From: Rhizobium sp. Pop5
GTDB lineage: Bacteria > Pseudomonadota > Alphaproteobacteria > Rhizobiales > Rhizobiaceae
NCBI RefSeq assembly: GCF_024721175.1
Contig: NZ_CP099402.1
Coordinates: 310,001 to 374,000 of the forward strand
Reading direction: 5' to 3'
DNA: 64,000 nt
Shown here: in pieces, positions 20,224 through 29,185 of the stretch
How positions within the stretch are numbered: position 1 is the first letter of the stretch
How the letters are laid out: the number at the start of each line of letters is the position of its first letter
Notes under the pieces: generated by a model
Told to the model about the DNA's origin: nothing
The model's database searches: none
Seen by the model: only the letters and a program-made list of their open reading frames with translations
Position numbers and translations under genes: made by a program

Positions 20224-21261
20224 CTATTGCGGTCTTTGAATTTCACAATAGACAATGCTGCGGTTTGAGCCGGACCAGACAGACACCTTCATATCCGCCC
20301 CAGCCACACTTTCATTGGCGATCAAGCCCATCTCTCGTTCTGATCGCAACAGCAGCGCCCAGTTCATAAATGTCTCCATATAGCCATCGACATCCGTCTC
20401 CGGAGAGAAGTTGGCGAATAGGAATGTGCCGCCAGGCTTAAGCATGCGGACGCACTTCCTGGTCAGTTTTACGGCCACCGCGTCCGGCAAATAGTCATAG
20501 AGACCCGCGGCATAGACGAAATCAAACATTCCCAGCGCATGTCTTCCGCCGATCAGAGACTTGACCGAACCGCTCACCGCCTCGACGGACGTGCCGGCGA
20601 AATCGCGGGCTACGGTTCCAACGCTCATCGGGTCTTGATCCAAAGCCACCCAGCGTTTGATCGCGCCGACGCCGAGGGCGCGCGACAAAGGCCCCTCACG
20701 AAGATGCCCGGCCGCGATGGCGAGGACTTCGGTGGAACCAGGCCGAGCCGAAGCAATTTCGTCAACGCGGCGAGCCAGAATGTCTCGACGCTCCCTTACC
20801 GCTAGGGATGACGAAGCATTTTGAGTGTAGGCGTAGATCGAACGTCCCAAGTTGCTGGCTGACAAGACGGCGTCCTCAATCTCAGGTCTGCCGTAGATGA
20901 AGTCGAGAAGGCGTGCGTCGCCAGAATAGCCGCGCGGCTTTTCGAACGACCACCGGGTCAACGGATCTTGATGAAGATAATGAGCAACTGGATGAGATTG
21001 CGCGATCGGAACGATGACGTCCCACACCTCCGGATGAAAGCGCCGCCGCATCTGATGCAAGGCGTCGGTAAGACGCTCGATTATCGCATTAGGCTCGACG
21101 CCGGACTTGAACTGACGCATCGACACCTCAAGGCTAAGGGCAATCTCGGCTCTGGCAACGACAAGGTCACCGGGATCTGGAGCAGCAGCCCTCCTTGCCG
21201 CCCGACGAATTTCACCCGGCGCAACAAGACTTACACCGTCCAAGACCAGGCTTTGTGCCAT
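20224..21261 (-). CDS. Class I SAM-dependent methyltransferase
   Basis: A 345-residue protein. The C-terminal two thirds carry a Rossmann methyltransferase domain: VLAIAAGHLREGPLS as the SAM glycine loop, VALDQDP as the acidic strand end and LTRKCVRMLKPGGTFLFANF as the post-I region. The N-terminal part has the PRGYSGDARLLDFIYG motif. I associate this with the methyltransferases annotated as 3-hydroxypalmitate methyl ester (PhcB-type) enzymes, but the substrate is unproven. The ATG of MAQSLVLDG is used (AAGGGA 8 nt upstream). It is divergent from a GGDEF-EAL gene, and codon usage in both looks less GC-rich than in their neighbours. Confidence 0.8.
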   Translation of the reverse strand: MAQSLVLDGVSLVAPGEIRRAARRAAAPDPGDLVVARAEIALSLEVSMRQFKSGVEPNAIIERLTDALHQMRRRFHPEVWDVIVPIAQSHPVAHYLHQDPLTRWSFEKPRGYSGDARLLDFIYGRPEIEDAVLSASNLGRSIYAYTQNASSSLAVRERRDILARRVDEIASARPGSTEVLAIAAGHLREGPLSRALGVGAIKRWVALDQDPMSVGTVARDFAGTSVEAVSGSVKSLIGGRHALGMFDFVYAAGLYDYLPDAVAVKLTRKCVRMLKPGGTFLFANFSPETDVDGYMETFMNWALLLRSEREMGLIANESVAGADMKVSVWSGSNRSIVYCEIQRPQ

Positions 21262-21441
21262 TTCGAGATCCCTTTGACATGGCATTAAGCATAATCAACC
21301 TCGAAATAGGATGCGACTAGAATCTACACGGGATAAGGGTATTTCTACTATTGCGAGTTAGATGCTACCCCTCTAACAAAGCTAAGCAATAAGACAAACC
21401 GGTTGCAGATTGCCGAACGCGATCTTGGAGGGCGCCGAAGT

Positions 21442-23439
21442 ATGGCTTACTTTTCAACTTGCTTTAGATGGCTGTCAGACCGGTATTGTTGCATCATCGC
21501 GGCTTACGCTAATGTCCAACGCGACGGATCAGCTGCCAGCTTTTCATTCGCCGAGGCCCTTAAATCTCTGAAAACTGAAAATGATGCTGTCCGAAGGCGG
21601 AGCTCACGGCATGGTCTTTGGATGGCGGTCGCCGTTTATGTGGCCTTCGCACTTCCCGACCGATGGCTGATCCCCGATGTTGCCCCTGTGACGATCGCCG
21701 CGCGATTCGTCGTTGCAACGATCGCTCTGCTGGTTTTCGAAACCTTGCGACTGGCAAATGCGAAAACCGTCTGGTTTGACATCACATGTGCCGCTGCACT
21801 GCTTGTGGGCTATGTGGGCTGGCTTTACCCGGCGATTGCCACCCGCGACGTCACCGCCATGTCATACTACATGATATTCGGCGCCATCTTCATGATGGGC
21901 GCCAACCTCTTTTTCAGTTTCCCGTTTCGGCTTTCGGTGCTCACCTCAAGCCTCGTTCTATGCGTATTTTTCGTTACGATTGAGGAATTTTTTCCTTCAA
22001 GCCAGACCTACAAGCTTGCCTTCGGGTTGTTCTACATTTCGTGCTTTGTCTTCACGTCTTTCGTCAATTGGCGATTGAACGTGGAGCGTCGAAACGTGTT
22101 GCTGAACGCGGCGGAGGCTCGCCACCAGCACTGGGAAGCGTCCGAGCGGGGAAGGTCACTGCTCGAGCTTTCACATACTGACTACCTGACAGGCATAAGC
22201 AACAGACGCGCGCTGGATCGACGACTTGATGAATGCTGGGCCGCATGGAAAGACGAACGCCGCGACTTCTCCGTGTTCCTCATCGACGTCGACTTTTTCA
22301 AACGCTTCAATGATCGCTACGGACATCAGGAAGGAGACCGATGCCTGACTGTCATCGCCAACGCGCTGAAGGCGGTTGTAGAGGCGTCCGATGGCATGAT
22401 CGGCAGGTATGGCGGCGAGGAGTTTATCGTGGTCATGCCGGCAGCCCTGCCCAAGGTCGCGATGACTCTCGCCGAGAAGATCAGAATGGAAGTCGAGTCT
22501 CTTGCGATAGCTCACGACGAGCGACCAGATGATATGTCGACCGTAACCGTCAGCATCGGCGTCGCCTTCACTCGTGAGAAACTTGGAGAGAAAGTTGAAC
22601 GAATAGTGCGTGAAGCCGACCTCGCTCTCTACAATGCCAAAGCAAGTGGCCGAAACTGCATTCGTAGTTTTGATCCGTTGTTGCCTCGCCCCGACGACCA
22701 TGCTGGCAAACTCGTCCCGCTGCTGGCGGCCGCCATCGATCGCAAACTGGTCTCGCTGGTATACCAGCCGATCTTCGACCTGACGAACGAGAAAGCAAGA
22801 GCTGTCGAGGCGTTGATGCGTCTTAGGATGCCGGACGGCACTGCGGTTTCGCCGAAGACGTTCATTCCGGTTGCCGAACGAAGTGGCGCTATCCTCGAAC
22901 TGGGCAGGTGGGCGATCGAGACGGCATGCCGTGATATACTCATGACCGATCGCATGGCTACCGTCAGCGTCAACGTGTCGCCAATACAACTGCGTTCCTC
23001 CGGCTTTGCTGCCAGTGTCGCTGATATCCTTGCTCGGTGCGGTGTCTGCGGGTCGCGACTAGCCTTAGAAGTCACCGAGGGCCTGGACATGGATATGCAG
23101 TCGGAGGTGCTTAAATGCATTGGCGATCTGCGGGCACTCGGCGTCGAGATCTGGCTTGACGACTTCGGCTGCGGCTTCGCGGGCCTCTCTTGGCTGAGGG
23201 CAATCGAGTTTCAGACGGTCAAGGTCGATAGAACCTTCCTGCACGACTGCTCGAACCCACGCGGCTTGACGATGCTTCAGGACATGATTGCTCTTATCCG
23301 CAATCGTGGAAATACGATCCTGGTCGAAGGCGTCGAAACGGCAGCACAATTTTCCCTTCTCAAGGATCTGCGCATCGACCGCGTCCAGGGCTTTCATATG
23401 GGAATGCCGGTCAGCGCTGAACTCCTTAACGCGGCATAA
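21442..23439 (+). CDS. Membrane-bound GGDEF-EAL protein (c-di-GMP turnover)
   Basis: A 665-residue protein. Roughly residues 50-215 hold six hydrophobic helices forming a membrane sensor. Next is a GGDEF domain with an intact active site (IGRYGGEEFIVVMP) but no RxxD inhibitory site at the expected position. The EAL domain is complete: VEALMRLRMPDG, VNVSPIQL, LEVTEG, WLDDFGCGF, VKVDRTF, VEGVET and QGF. Both synthesis and hydrolysis of c-di-GMP are therefore possible. The ATG at 21442 has GGAGG about 10 nt upstream; a TTG at 21403 is also open. It is divergent from the methyltransferase gene, 180 nt away. Confidence 0.92.
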   Translation: MAYFSTCFRWLSDRYCCIIAAYANVQRDGSAASFSFAEALKSLKTENDAVRRRSSRHGLWMAVAVYVAFALPDRWLIPDVAPVTIAARFVVATIALLVFETLRLANAKTVWFDITCAAALLVGYVGWLYPAIATRDVTAMSYYMIFGAIFMMGANLFFSFPFRLSVLTSSLVLCVFFVTIEEFFPSSQTYKLAFGLFYISCFVFTSFVNWRLNVERRNVLLNAAEARHQHWEASERGRSLLELSHTDYLTGISNRRALDRRLDECWAAWKDERRDFSVFLIDVDFFKRFNDRYGHQEGDRCLTVIANALKAVVEASDGMIGRYGGEEFIVVMPAALPKVAMTLAEKIRMEVESLAIAHDERPDDMSTVTVSIGVAFTREKLGEKVERIVREADLALYNAKASGRNCIRSFDPLLPRPDDHAGKLVPLLAAAIDRKLVSLVYQPIFDLTNEKARAVEALMRLRMPDGTAVSPKTFIPVAERSGAILELGRWAIETACRDILMTDRMATVSVNVSPIQLRSSGFAASVADILARCGVCGSRLALEVTEGLDMDMQSEVLKCIGDLRALGVEIWLDDFGCGFAGLSWLRAIEFQTVKVDRTFLHDCSNPRGLTMLQDMIALIRNRGNTILVEGVETAAQFSLLKDLRIDRVQGFHMGMPVSAELLNAA

Positions 23440-23590
23440 CTCGACCTCAAGGTTTCCAGATGGCTCAGCACGTCGCCGATGATCGATGTGCGGCGGCCGA
23501 TTTCCGGCCTGTCAGATCAGTTCGCCTTCGTTCCCAAACGCGTCCACCGAACGGCAACTGTGGGGTTGGATTTGTGATTATGGCGTCTGG

Positions 23591-24478
23591 TCACCCGTGC
23601 AGTGACGCCGTCAGCCAGGCAGCGGCGAGGTTGCGCGCGTTGCTACGCTTGGCCTTGACGGGCACGATCACGTTATAGCGGCCTTCGGCGGCAAGCTCGC
23701 TACTGTCTGCCTGCACCAGGGTTCCGTCCTCCAAAAAGGTGCCTATCAGCATGCGCCATCCCAAGGCGATCCCCTGGCCTGCGCGCGCGGCGGCGATGGT
23801 TTCGGTATAATGGTTGAAGCGAAGCAACGGTTTGACCTCGATATTGGCGCCGGTCAGCGAAAACCATTGCGACCAGCTATACCAGGAACGGTCGAGAACG
23901 TCCGTTTCGATGAATTCGTCGGCGGGGCTAAGCGACCCATGTCCGCGACGCTTGAGATAGTCGGGGGAGCAGACGGGAGTAATGACGTCGCCGCACGAGG
24001 CGATCACGGTTCCATCGCTGAAGGGCGGCATGCCGTAGCGGATGGCGACGTCGATCTCTCCGTCGTCGAGAGCAATCGCGCTGTCCTGCGAGATCACCCG
24101 CACCAGAATGCCGGGATTGGCGCGACGGAATTCGGCAAGCCGCGGCAGCAGCCAGAAGGACGAGAAGGCGACGGTCGCCCCGATCGTCACCACGTCCTGG
24201 CCGCGCGACTGGATCGCTTCCACGCTCTCGGCAATATCGGCAAAGCTCCTGGCGAGCGTGGCTCCGAGGCTGACGCAGGCGGCGGTCGGCTCGATCGCCC
24301 GGTGCTTGCGCAGGAACAGCGGCTGGCCGAGTTCTTCCTCCAGAGCGGCGATCTGCCGGCTGACCGCAGCCTGGGTGACGCCGAGTTCGCCTGCGGCAAG
24401 CGTGAAGCTCTTCCGGCGCAGCACCGCTTCCAGAGTCACTAATGCGGTGAGCGAGGGGAGCCGTTTTCGAAACTGCAT
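23591..24478 (-). CDS. LysR-family regulator (GcvA type)
   Basis: A 295-residue protein. RLPSLTALVTLEAVLRRKSF then LAAGELGVTQAAVSRQIAAL is the GcvA-style LysR helix-turn-helix. The effector domain follows (VTIGATVAFSSFWLLPRLAE, VAIRYGMPPFSDGTV). The start MQFRKRLPS is selected because AAGGAG is about 6 nt upstream. It is divergent from the Rieske oxygenase operon, with an imperfect dyad in between. It is a good candidate for local control of that operon, alongside the GlxA-type regulator at 27-28 kb. The inducer is not readable. Confidence 0.9.
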   Translation of the reverse strand: MQFRKRLPSLTALVTLEAVLRRKSFTLAAGELGVTQAAVSRQIAALEEELGQPLFLRKHRAIEPTAACVSLGATLARSFADIAESVEAIQSRGQDVVTIGATVAFSSFWLLPRLAEFRRANPGILVRVISQDSAIALDDGEIDVAIRYGMPPFSDGTVIASCGDVITPVCSPDYLKRRGHGSLSPADEFIETDVLDRSWYSWSQWFSLTGANIEVKPLLRFNHYTETIAAARAGQGIALGWRMLIGTFLEDGTLVQADSSELAAEGRYNVIVPVKAKRSNARNLAAAWLTASLHG

Positions 24479-24504
24479 TCGAACTCCTTTTCGCATGACA
24501 AAAT

Positions 24505-24520
24505 ATTATGCGAGCGTAAT
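24505..24520. promoter_or_regulatory. Imperfect dyad, candidate LysR binding site
   Basis: ATTATGCGAGCGTAAT has ATTA/TAAT ends with a T-N11-A-type core, in AT-rich DNA between the LysR gene and the divergent Rieske oxygenase gene, 67 nt before the latter. This is the place and shape of a LysR site. The match is weak. Confidence 0.3.
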
Positions 24521-24587
24521 TTTTTATGCCGTTGAAAGCCCGTAACTGCAAGAGCAATCTAGGGAAACTCTCACATAAGAGGTTCTC

Positions 24588-25841
24588 ATGCTAAACAAGC
24601 TTCCGTCTTCCATTTCAGCCCTTCTCGACGCCCGTGCCGACGGCCATTCCCTGCCGGCCGGCCTATACACCAGGGAAGACGTGTTCGAAGCTGATATCGA
24701 CGTCTTCTTCCACAAGCACTGGATCTGCGTCGGCCTCGACTGTGACGTTCCCGAGCCAGGCGATGCGACTGTCATCGATATCGGCAAGACGAGCCTGATC
24801 CTCCTGCGCGACGACGACGGCGAGATCCGCGTCCTGCACAATGTCTGCCGCCATCGCGGCTCCCGCCTTCTCGATCCCGGCAAGACGATCGTCTCCAAGC
24901 TCGTCTGCCCCTATCACACCTGGACCTATGAACTGACGGGAGAGCTGAGCTACGCTCCCCACATGGGCAAGGACTTCGACAAGGACTGTCGCGGTCTGAA
25001 GCCCGTCACCTTCAAATCGATCGGCGGACTGATCTATGTGTGCCTTTCCGACAATCCGCCCGAAGACATCGACGTCCTCGAGCAGACCGTGGTGGAGCGC
25101 CTCGCGCCCTATGACATCAGGAACGCCAGGATCGCTCACCAGACCGACGTCATCGAGGACGGCAACTGGAAGCTGACGATGGAGAACAATCGCGAATGCT
25201 ACCATTGCTCCGCGAACCATCCGGAACTCTGCGTCTCCTTCGTCGATCTCGACTTCGGCTTCGACCCGGAAACGTTGAGCCCCGAGGATCGTGAGCAGGC
25301 CGAAGAGCATTTCCGGCTTTATGAAGAGCGGACCAAGGCGTGGGAAGCCGACGGCTTTCCCTCGGCTGCCGTCGAACAACTCGCCGACTGCGCCACCAAC
25401 TTCCGCACGCAGCGGCTGATCATCGCAGGCGCCGGCGAATCCCAGACCCATGACGCCACCGCCGCATCGTCGAAGCTGCTCGGCCACATGACCCGCAAGG
25501 ATCTCGGCGACACGCATCTCTGGGGCCACAACAGCTGGAACCACTTCATGGGCGACCATGCCGTGGTCGCGACCGTCATTCCCCTGTCGGCCGGCAAGAC
25601 GCTGGTCCGCACCAAGTGGCTTGTGCACAAGGACGCCGTCGAAGGGATCGACTACGATCTCGACAAGCTGACGGATGTTTGGATCGCGACGACGGATCAG
25701 GATGCAGACCTTGTCGCCCGTTCGCATGCCGGCACGCTTGATCTCGCTTATCAGCCAGGCCCCTATTCCCGTTTCTCCGAGACGAACCTCGACAAGTTCG
25801 CCACCTGGTACATCGATCGGATGCGCGCCCATGGATACTAG
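24588..25841 (+). CDS. Rieske non-heme iron oxygenase, betaine N-demethylase type
   Basis: A 417-residue terminal oxygenase. The Rieske [2Fe-2S] ligands are in CRHRGSR (about residues 87-89) and CPYHTW (about 107-110). The mononuclear-iron ligands are the His pair in NRECYHCSANHPE (about 206 and 211) and a late Asp in TTDQDAD. Close relatives are the stachydrine demethylase Stc2 and the glycine-betaine demethylase GbcA. These oxidise one N-methyl group, releasing formaldehyde. The nearby stcD-like gene, formaldehyde genes and hydroxyproline genes favour stachydrine or hydroxyproline betaine as substrate. The reductase overlaps its 3' end by 11 nt. It is divergent from a LysR gene. Confidence 0.9.
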   Translation: MLNKLPSSISALLDARADGHSLPAGLYTREDVFEADIDVFFHKHWICVGLDCDVPEPGDATVIDIGKTSLILLRDDDGEIRVLHNVCRHRGSRLLDPGKTIVSKLVCPYHTWTYELTGELSYAPHMGKDFDKDCRGLKPVTFKSIGGLIYVCLSDNPPEDIDVLEQTVVERLAPYDIRNARIAHQTDVIEDGNWKLTMENNRECYHCSANHPELCVSFVDLDFGFDPETLSPEDREQAEEHFRLYEERTKAWEADGFPSAAVEQLADCATNFRTQRLIIAGAGESQTHDATAASSKLLGHMTRKDLGDTHLWGHNSWNHFMGDHAVVATVIPLSAGKTLVRTKWLVHKDAVEGIDYDLDKLTDVWIATTDQDADLVARSHAGTLDLAYQPGPYSRFSETNLDKFATWYIDRMRAHGY

Positions 25842-26919
25842 GAGCCCGCAGCCCTTGCCCGGGAAGGCCGCCCTCGCCGACCTCTGGAATCCCGAGGAAG
25901 ACGACGCGCTCGTCTGCCTCGACGTCCAACAGGAGACCCATGACGTCAAGACCTTCACCTTCGCCTCGCGCGCGGGCAAGCGCTTCGCGTTCAAGGCCGG
26001 ACAATATTTTCTGTTCGACCTCGAACACAATGGCGAGGCCGAAAGCCGATGCTACAGCATCTCCTCCTCGCCGCATCGCACCAACGCCTTCTCCGTGACG
26101 GTGAAGCGCGTTCCCGGCGGCAAAATCTCCAACTGGCTTCACGACACGCTGGTCGCGGGGGCATCGGTCAAGGCCAACGGCCCGCTCGGCCATTTCGTGC
26201 GATCCGGCACGGGCCAGAAGCTGCTGCTGCTCTCGGGCGGCTCCGGCATCACCCCGGTCATGTCCATTCTGCGTGAACTCGCCGACAGCTGCGAACCCGC
26301 CGATGTCGTCTTCATGCACGCCGCCCGCACGCCGCTGGATCTGATCTTCCGCGACGAGCTCGCCTGCATCGCCCGCAGGCTGAAAGGCCTTCGGCTGCAC
26401 TTTCTGCCTGAGACCGTCGCGGGCGAGGCATCCTGGCCGGGTCTGACCGGCCGCATTTCGGCGGAGTATATGCGGCTTGCGGTTCCCGATATCGCCGAGC
26501 GCACCGTGATGTGCTGCGGCCCGGCTCCGTTCATGGCGGCGGCGCGCCGCATCGCCGGGGACCTCGGCGTGCCCGCCTCGCACTATGTGGAAGAGAGCTT
26601 CGACGCCGCTGTCATCGACGAGCCGGAGATTCCAGCGGCTCAGGACGCGGCCACCAAGGTGTTTCAGGTCAGCTTCTCCAAGCAGGCCCGCAGCATCGAG
26701 GTATCGAGCGATCAGAGCGTGCTTTCCTGCGCCAAGAAAGCGGGCGTCAGAATACCATCCTCCTGCGCGAACGGCGTCTGCGGCACCTGCAAGTCGAAGC
26801 TGACGTCGGGCACGGTCGACATGAACCACAATGGCGGCATCCGCCAGAGGGAAATCGACGCCGGCTTGTTCCTGCCCTGCTGCTCGAAGCCGCTCAGCGA
26901 TCTCGTCATCGAGCGCTGA
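25831..26919 (+). CDS. Oxygenase reductase: FAD/NAD(P)H domain plus [2Fe-2S] ferredoxin
   Basis: A 362-residue electron-transfer partner of the Rieske oxygenase. Its ATG lies inside the oxygenase 3' end (11-nt overlap), implying coupled translation. The FAD site is in SRCYSISSSPHR, and the NAD(P)H domain carries LLLLSGGSGITPVMSILREL and MCCGPAPFMAA. The C-terminal plant-type ferredoxin has CANGVCGTC and a downstream CC in LFLPCCSKP. This FNR-then-ferredoxin order is that of GbcB and related betaine demethylase reductases. It should pass electrons from NAD(P)H to the Rieske centre. Longer frames upstream are antisense-like extensions and were rejected. Confidence 0.92.
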   Translation: MDTRSPQPLPGKAALADLWNPEEDDALVCLDVQQETHDVKTFTFASRAGKRFAFKAGQYFLFDLEHNGEAESRCYSISSSPHRTNAFSVTVKRVPGGKISNWLHDTLVAGASVKANGPLGHFVRSGTGQKLLLLSGGSGITPVMSILRELADSCEPADVVFMHAARTPLDLIFRDELACIARRLKGLRLHFLPETVAGEASWPGLTGRISAEYMRLAVPDIAERTVMCCGPAPFMAAARRIAGDLGVPASHYVEESFDAAVIDEPEIPAAQDAATKVFQVSFSKQARSIEVSSDQSVLSCAKKAGVRIPSSCANGVCGTCKSKLTSGTVDMNHNGGIRQREIDAGLFLPCCSKPLSDLVIER

Positions 26920-27014
26920 GCGACGGCAACTTCGCCTTGTTACAGACCGGAGGGAACCGTTCGGATGCTGCGAGACGAAAGCGATTCCGTCGAGTATCTG
27001 AATGGTCTTCCCGC

Positions 27015-28025
27015 TCAGTGCGCTCTCGAAGCCGCACGATGCTGCGAGGGTGTTTGCCCGAACGTGCGCTTGAACGTCCTCGTGAATTGCGAGGCGTTTT
27101 CGAAGCCGACATCGAGCGCGATCTCGATCAGCGGCGCCTTCGACTGGGCAAGGATCGACTTTGCCCGCTCCATGCGAACACGATTATAGGCCTTGGCCGG
27201 AGACATGCCCGTCTTCTCGATGAAGATCCTCTCCAGCTGCCGCCTGGAGAGCCCGACCATGGCGGCGAGCTTCTCGATCGGCATGCTGCCATCGACGAAC
27301 TGTTCCATCGTGATCATCGCCGCCTTGACGCGGGCATCGTCGTAATCATCGTAGAGCGGACGCCGGGGCTGGATGTCGGCCGGGGCGCGGGCCTTCTCGA
27401 TCTGCAGCACTTCAAGCGCGTTTCGTTCGGCATCGCGGCTGATGTATTTCCGGACGAGCAATGCCGCCATATCGGCGCTGCTGCTGCCGCCGGCGCAGGA
27501 TCCGCGCTGGCGGTCGAGATTGAAGAGCCGGTCGGAACGGACGTTGAGATCGGGGAAGCGCTCGCGGAATTCCTTGTAGTGCAGCCAGCTCACGCAGGAT
27601 TCATGCCGCTTCATCAGGCCCGCCGCGGCAAGGATGAACGTGCCGGTGCAGACGCCGATCAGCGGCACCTTCTTGGCATCCGCCTGCTTGAGGAAGGCGA
27701 TAGTCTGCTGGTCGACGGGGTTCTCCACCGTCAAAAGCCCGCCGACGACGGCGATATAGTCGAACCGCGTGGGATCGACGAAGTCGGACGTCGGAGCGAC
27801 CTGGACGCCGCAACTGGAGGTGATCAGATGCCGTGTGCTGCCGATCACCTGCCAATCGGCAAGCACCCTTCCGGAACGATCCTGTTCATCGCTGGCAAGC
27901 CGCAACGTATCGACGAAGAGCGCGAAGGCCGACAGCGTGAATGACCGCGACAGAACGAACCCTACCTTGAGCCGAGCGACGGGCTTGCCGGCGCCGTCTC
28001 CCTGCCGATGCTGCTCCGGTCGCAT
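27015..28025 (-). CDS. GlxA/GbdR-like AraC-family regulator
   Basis: A 336-residue protein. A DJ-1/PfpI-like N-terminal domain (LKVGFVLSRSFTLSAFALFV, IAVVGGLLTVENPVDQQT, PLIGVCTGTFILAAAGLM) precedes an AraC C-terminal domain with two helix-turn-helix motifs (IEKLAAMVGLSRRQLERIF, IEIALDVGFENASQFTRTF). This is the GlxA/GbdR architecture that activates betaine, choline or carnitine catabolism in Pseudomonas and rhizobia. The ATG of MRPEQHRQGDG has GGGGAG at 6 nt. It sits between the Rieske operon (convergent) and the epimerase gene, so it probably activates one or both in response to a betaine. Confidence 0.9.
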   Translation of the reverse strand: MRPEQHRQGDGAGKPVARLKVGFVLSRSFTLSAFALFVDTLRLASDEQDRSGRVLADWQVIGSTRHLITSSCGVQVAPTSDFVDPTRFDYIAVVGGLLTVENPVDQQTIAFLKQADAKKVPLIGVCTGTFILAAAGLMKRHESCVSWLHYKEFRERFPDLNVRSDRLFNLDRQRGSCAGGSSSADMAALLVRKYISRDAERNALEVLQIEKARAPADIQPRRPLYDDYDDARVKAAMITMEQFVDGSMPIEKLAAMVGLSRRQLERIFIEKTGMSPAKAYNRVRMERAKSILAQSKAPLIEIALDVGFENASQFTRTFKRTFGQTPSQHRAASRAH

Positions 28026-28173
28026 ATCAGTCTCCCCGCCACTTCCTGCAGCGCCGTGCGTCTTTCGGACGCGTAAGGGACGCTGCAACATTTTTTTCAA
28101 TCCTCGCATCGCGCTTTCCGGCAAGCGATTCCGATTTTTACAGGCCGATGCGCTGAGCCTGCAAACACGCTTA

Positions 28174-29169
28174 TCAGATCTGGAAACCGTGCGCCAGCGG
28201 ATCACGGTCGTCAACAAAAATGGTGTTGTGACCGATGACGCGCGCCCAGCCTCCGATGCTCGGAAGAATGCCGCGATAGCTGCCGATCTCAGCCTCCGCT
28301 TCGACCCGGCCTTCGAAGATGGTTCCGATCAGGCTTTCGTGACGATAGCTCGACCCAACGGCAAGCCGTCCCTTGCCATGAAGCTGGGCCATGCGCGCCG
28401 ATGTGCCGGTGCCCCCCGGCGAGCGATCGATCGCCTTGTCGCCATAGAAGACGGCGCAGCGCCCGTCCGAGACGTCGTTCACAGGACGGTCGCACCAGAT
28501 CACGTGATGCACGCCGGATATCCTGGGATCGTCGGGATGGACGGGATTGCAGACTGGGGCAAGTGCCTCCCGGAGCTTCTGGCTATAGCCGACGATATCG
28601 GATGCGCTCATGCCGTCGAGCCCGGCCCAGTTCTCCTGCGGTTCGACGACAGCATAATAGTTGCCACCGTAGGAAATATCGACGCGCAGGCGGCCAGTCC
28701 CGGGCACATCCACCTCGACATCGGCTTCATGGAGATAGCTCGCGACATTGTGGAGACGAACGGAATCGACATAGCCGTCCTTCTCTTCATAGGTGACGTC
28801 GACCCTGCCCGCCGGCGTTTCGATGGCGACCCTTCCGGGCTCACACGGCTTGATCAGTCCTTCCTCGATTGCTGAGGTCACGGTGCCGATGGTGCCGGCG
28901 CCGCACATCGGCAGGCAGCCGCTCACCTCGATGAAAAGCACGGCGAAATCGCAATCCTGCCGGTAGGCGGGATAGATGATCGAGCCGGACATGATGTCAT
29001 GCCCTCGCGGTTCGAACATCAGCGCCTTGCGCACCCAGTCATGGTCGCGCAGGAATATCTCCCGGCGCTCGCCGATCGGTGCATGCGGCAGCAAGGGACC
29101 GCCGCCGGCGACGAGACGGACGGGATTGCCGCAGGTATGCGCGTCGATGCAGAAGAAGCTCTTTCTCAT
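28174..29169 (-). CDS. Proline racemase-family protein, 4-hydroxyproline 2-epimerase-like with altered active site
   Basis: A 331-residue protein with MRKSFFCIDAHTCGNPVRLV at the start and DDRDPLAHGF at the end, as in the Brucella 4-hydroxyproline epimerase group. Those enzymes invert the alpha carbon of trans-4-hydroxy-L-proline with two cysteines, in MCGHG and SPCGTGT. Here the first motif is MCGAG (Cys kept, His changed to Ala) and the second is SPGGTGT (Cys replaced by Gly). A two-base epimerisation is therefore doubtful. It may use another base, another reaction, or be inactive. It is the last gene of the GntR-headed hydroxyproline/ABC operon, 16 nt after a permease. GGAATGAG precedes the ATG. 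Confidence 0.85.
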   Translation of the reverse strand: MRKSFFCIDAHTCGNPVRLVAGGGPLLPHAPIGERREIFLRDHDWVRKALMFEPRGHDIMSGSIIYPAYRQDCDFAVLFIEVSGCLPMCGAGTIGTVTSAIEEGLIKPCEPGRVAIETPAGRVDVTYEEKDGYVDSVRLHNVASYLHEADVEVDVPGTGRLRVDISYGGNYYAVVEPQENWAGLDGMSASDIVGYSQKLREALAPVCNPVHPDDPRISGVHHVIWCDRPVNDVSDGRCAVFYGDKAIDRSPGGTGTSARMAQLHGKGRLAVGSSYRHESLIGTIFEGRVEAEAEIGSYRGILPSIGGWARVIGHNTIFVDDRDPLAHGFQI

Positions 29170-29185
29170 TCCACCATGTCCTTGC

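Noticed and set aside
24588..25841. Naming the Rieske oxygenase gbcA or stc2
   Set aside because: Both subfamilies share the visible motifs; context favours a proline betaine but the sequence alone does not decide.
24663..26030. Antisense open frame opposite the Rieske oxygenase
   Set aside because: It overlaps a gene with all metal ligands intact, and has no recognisable domain.
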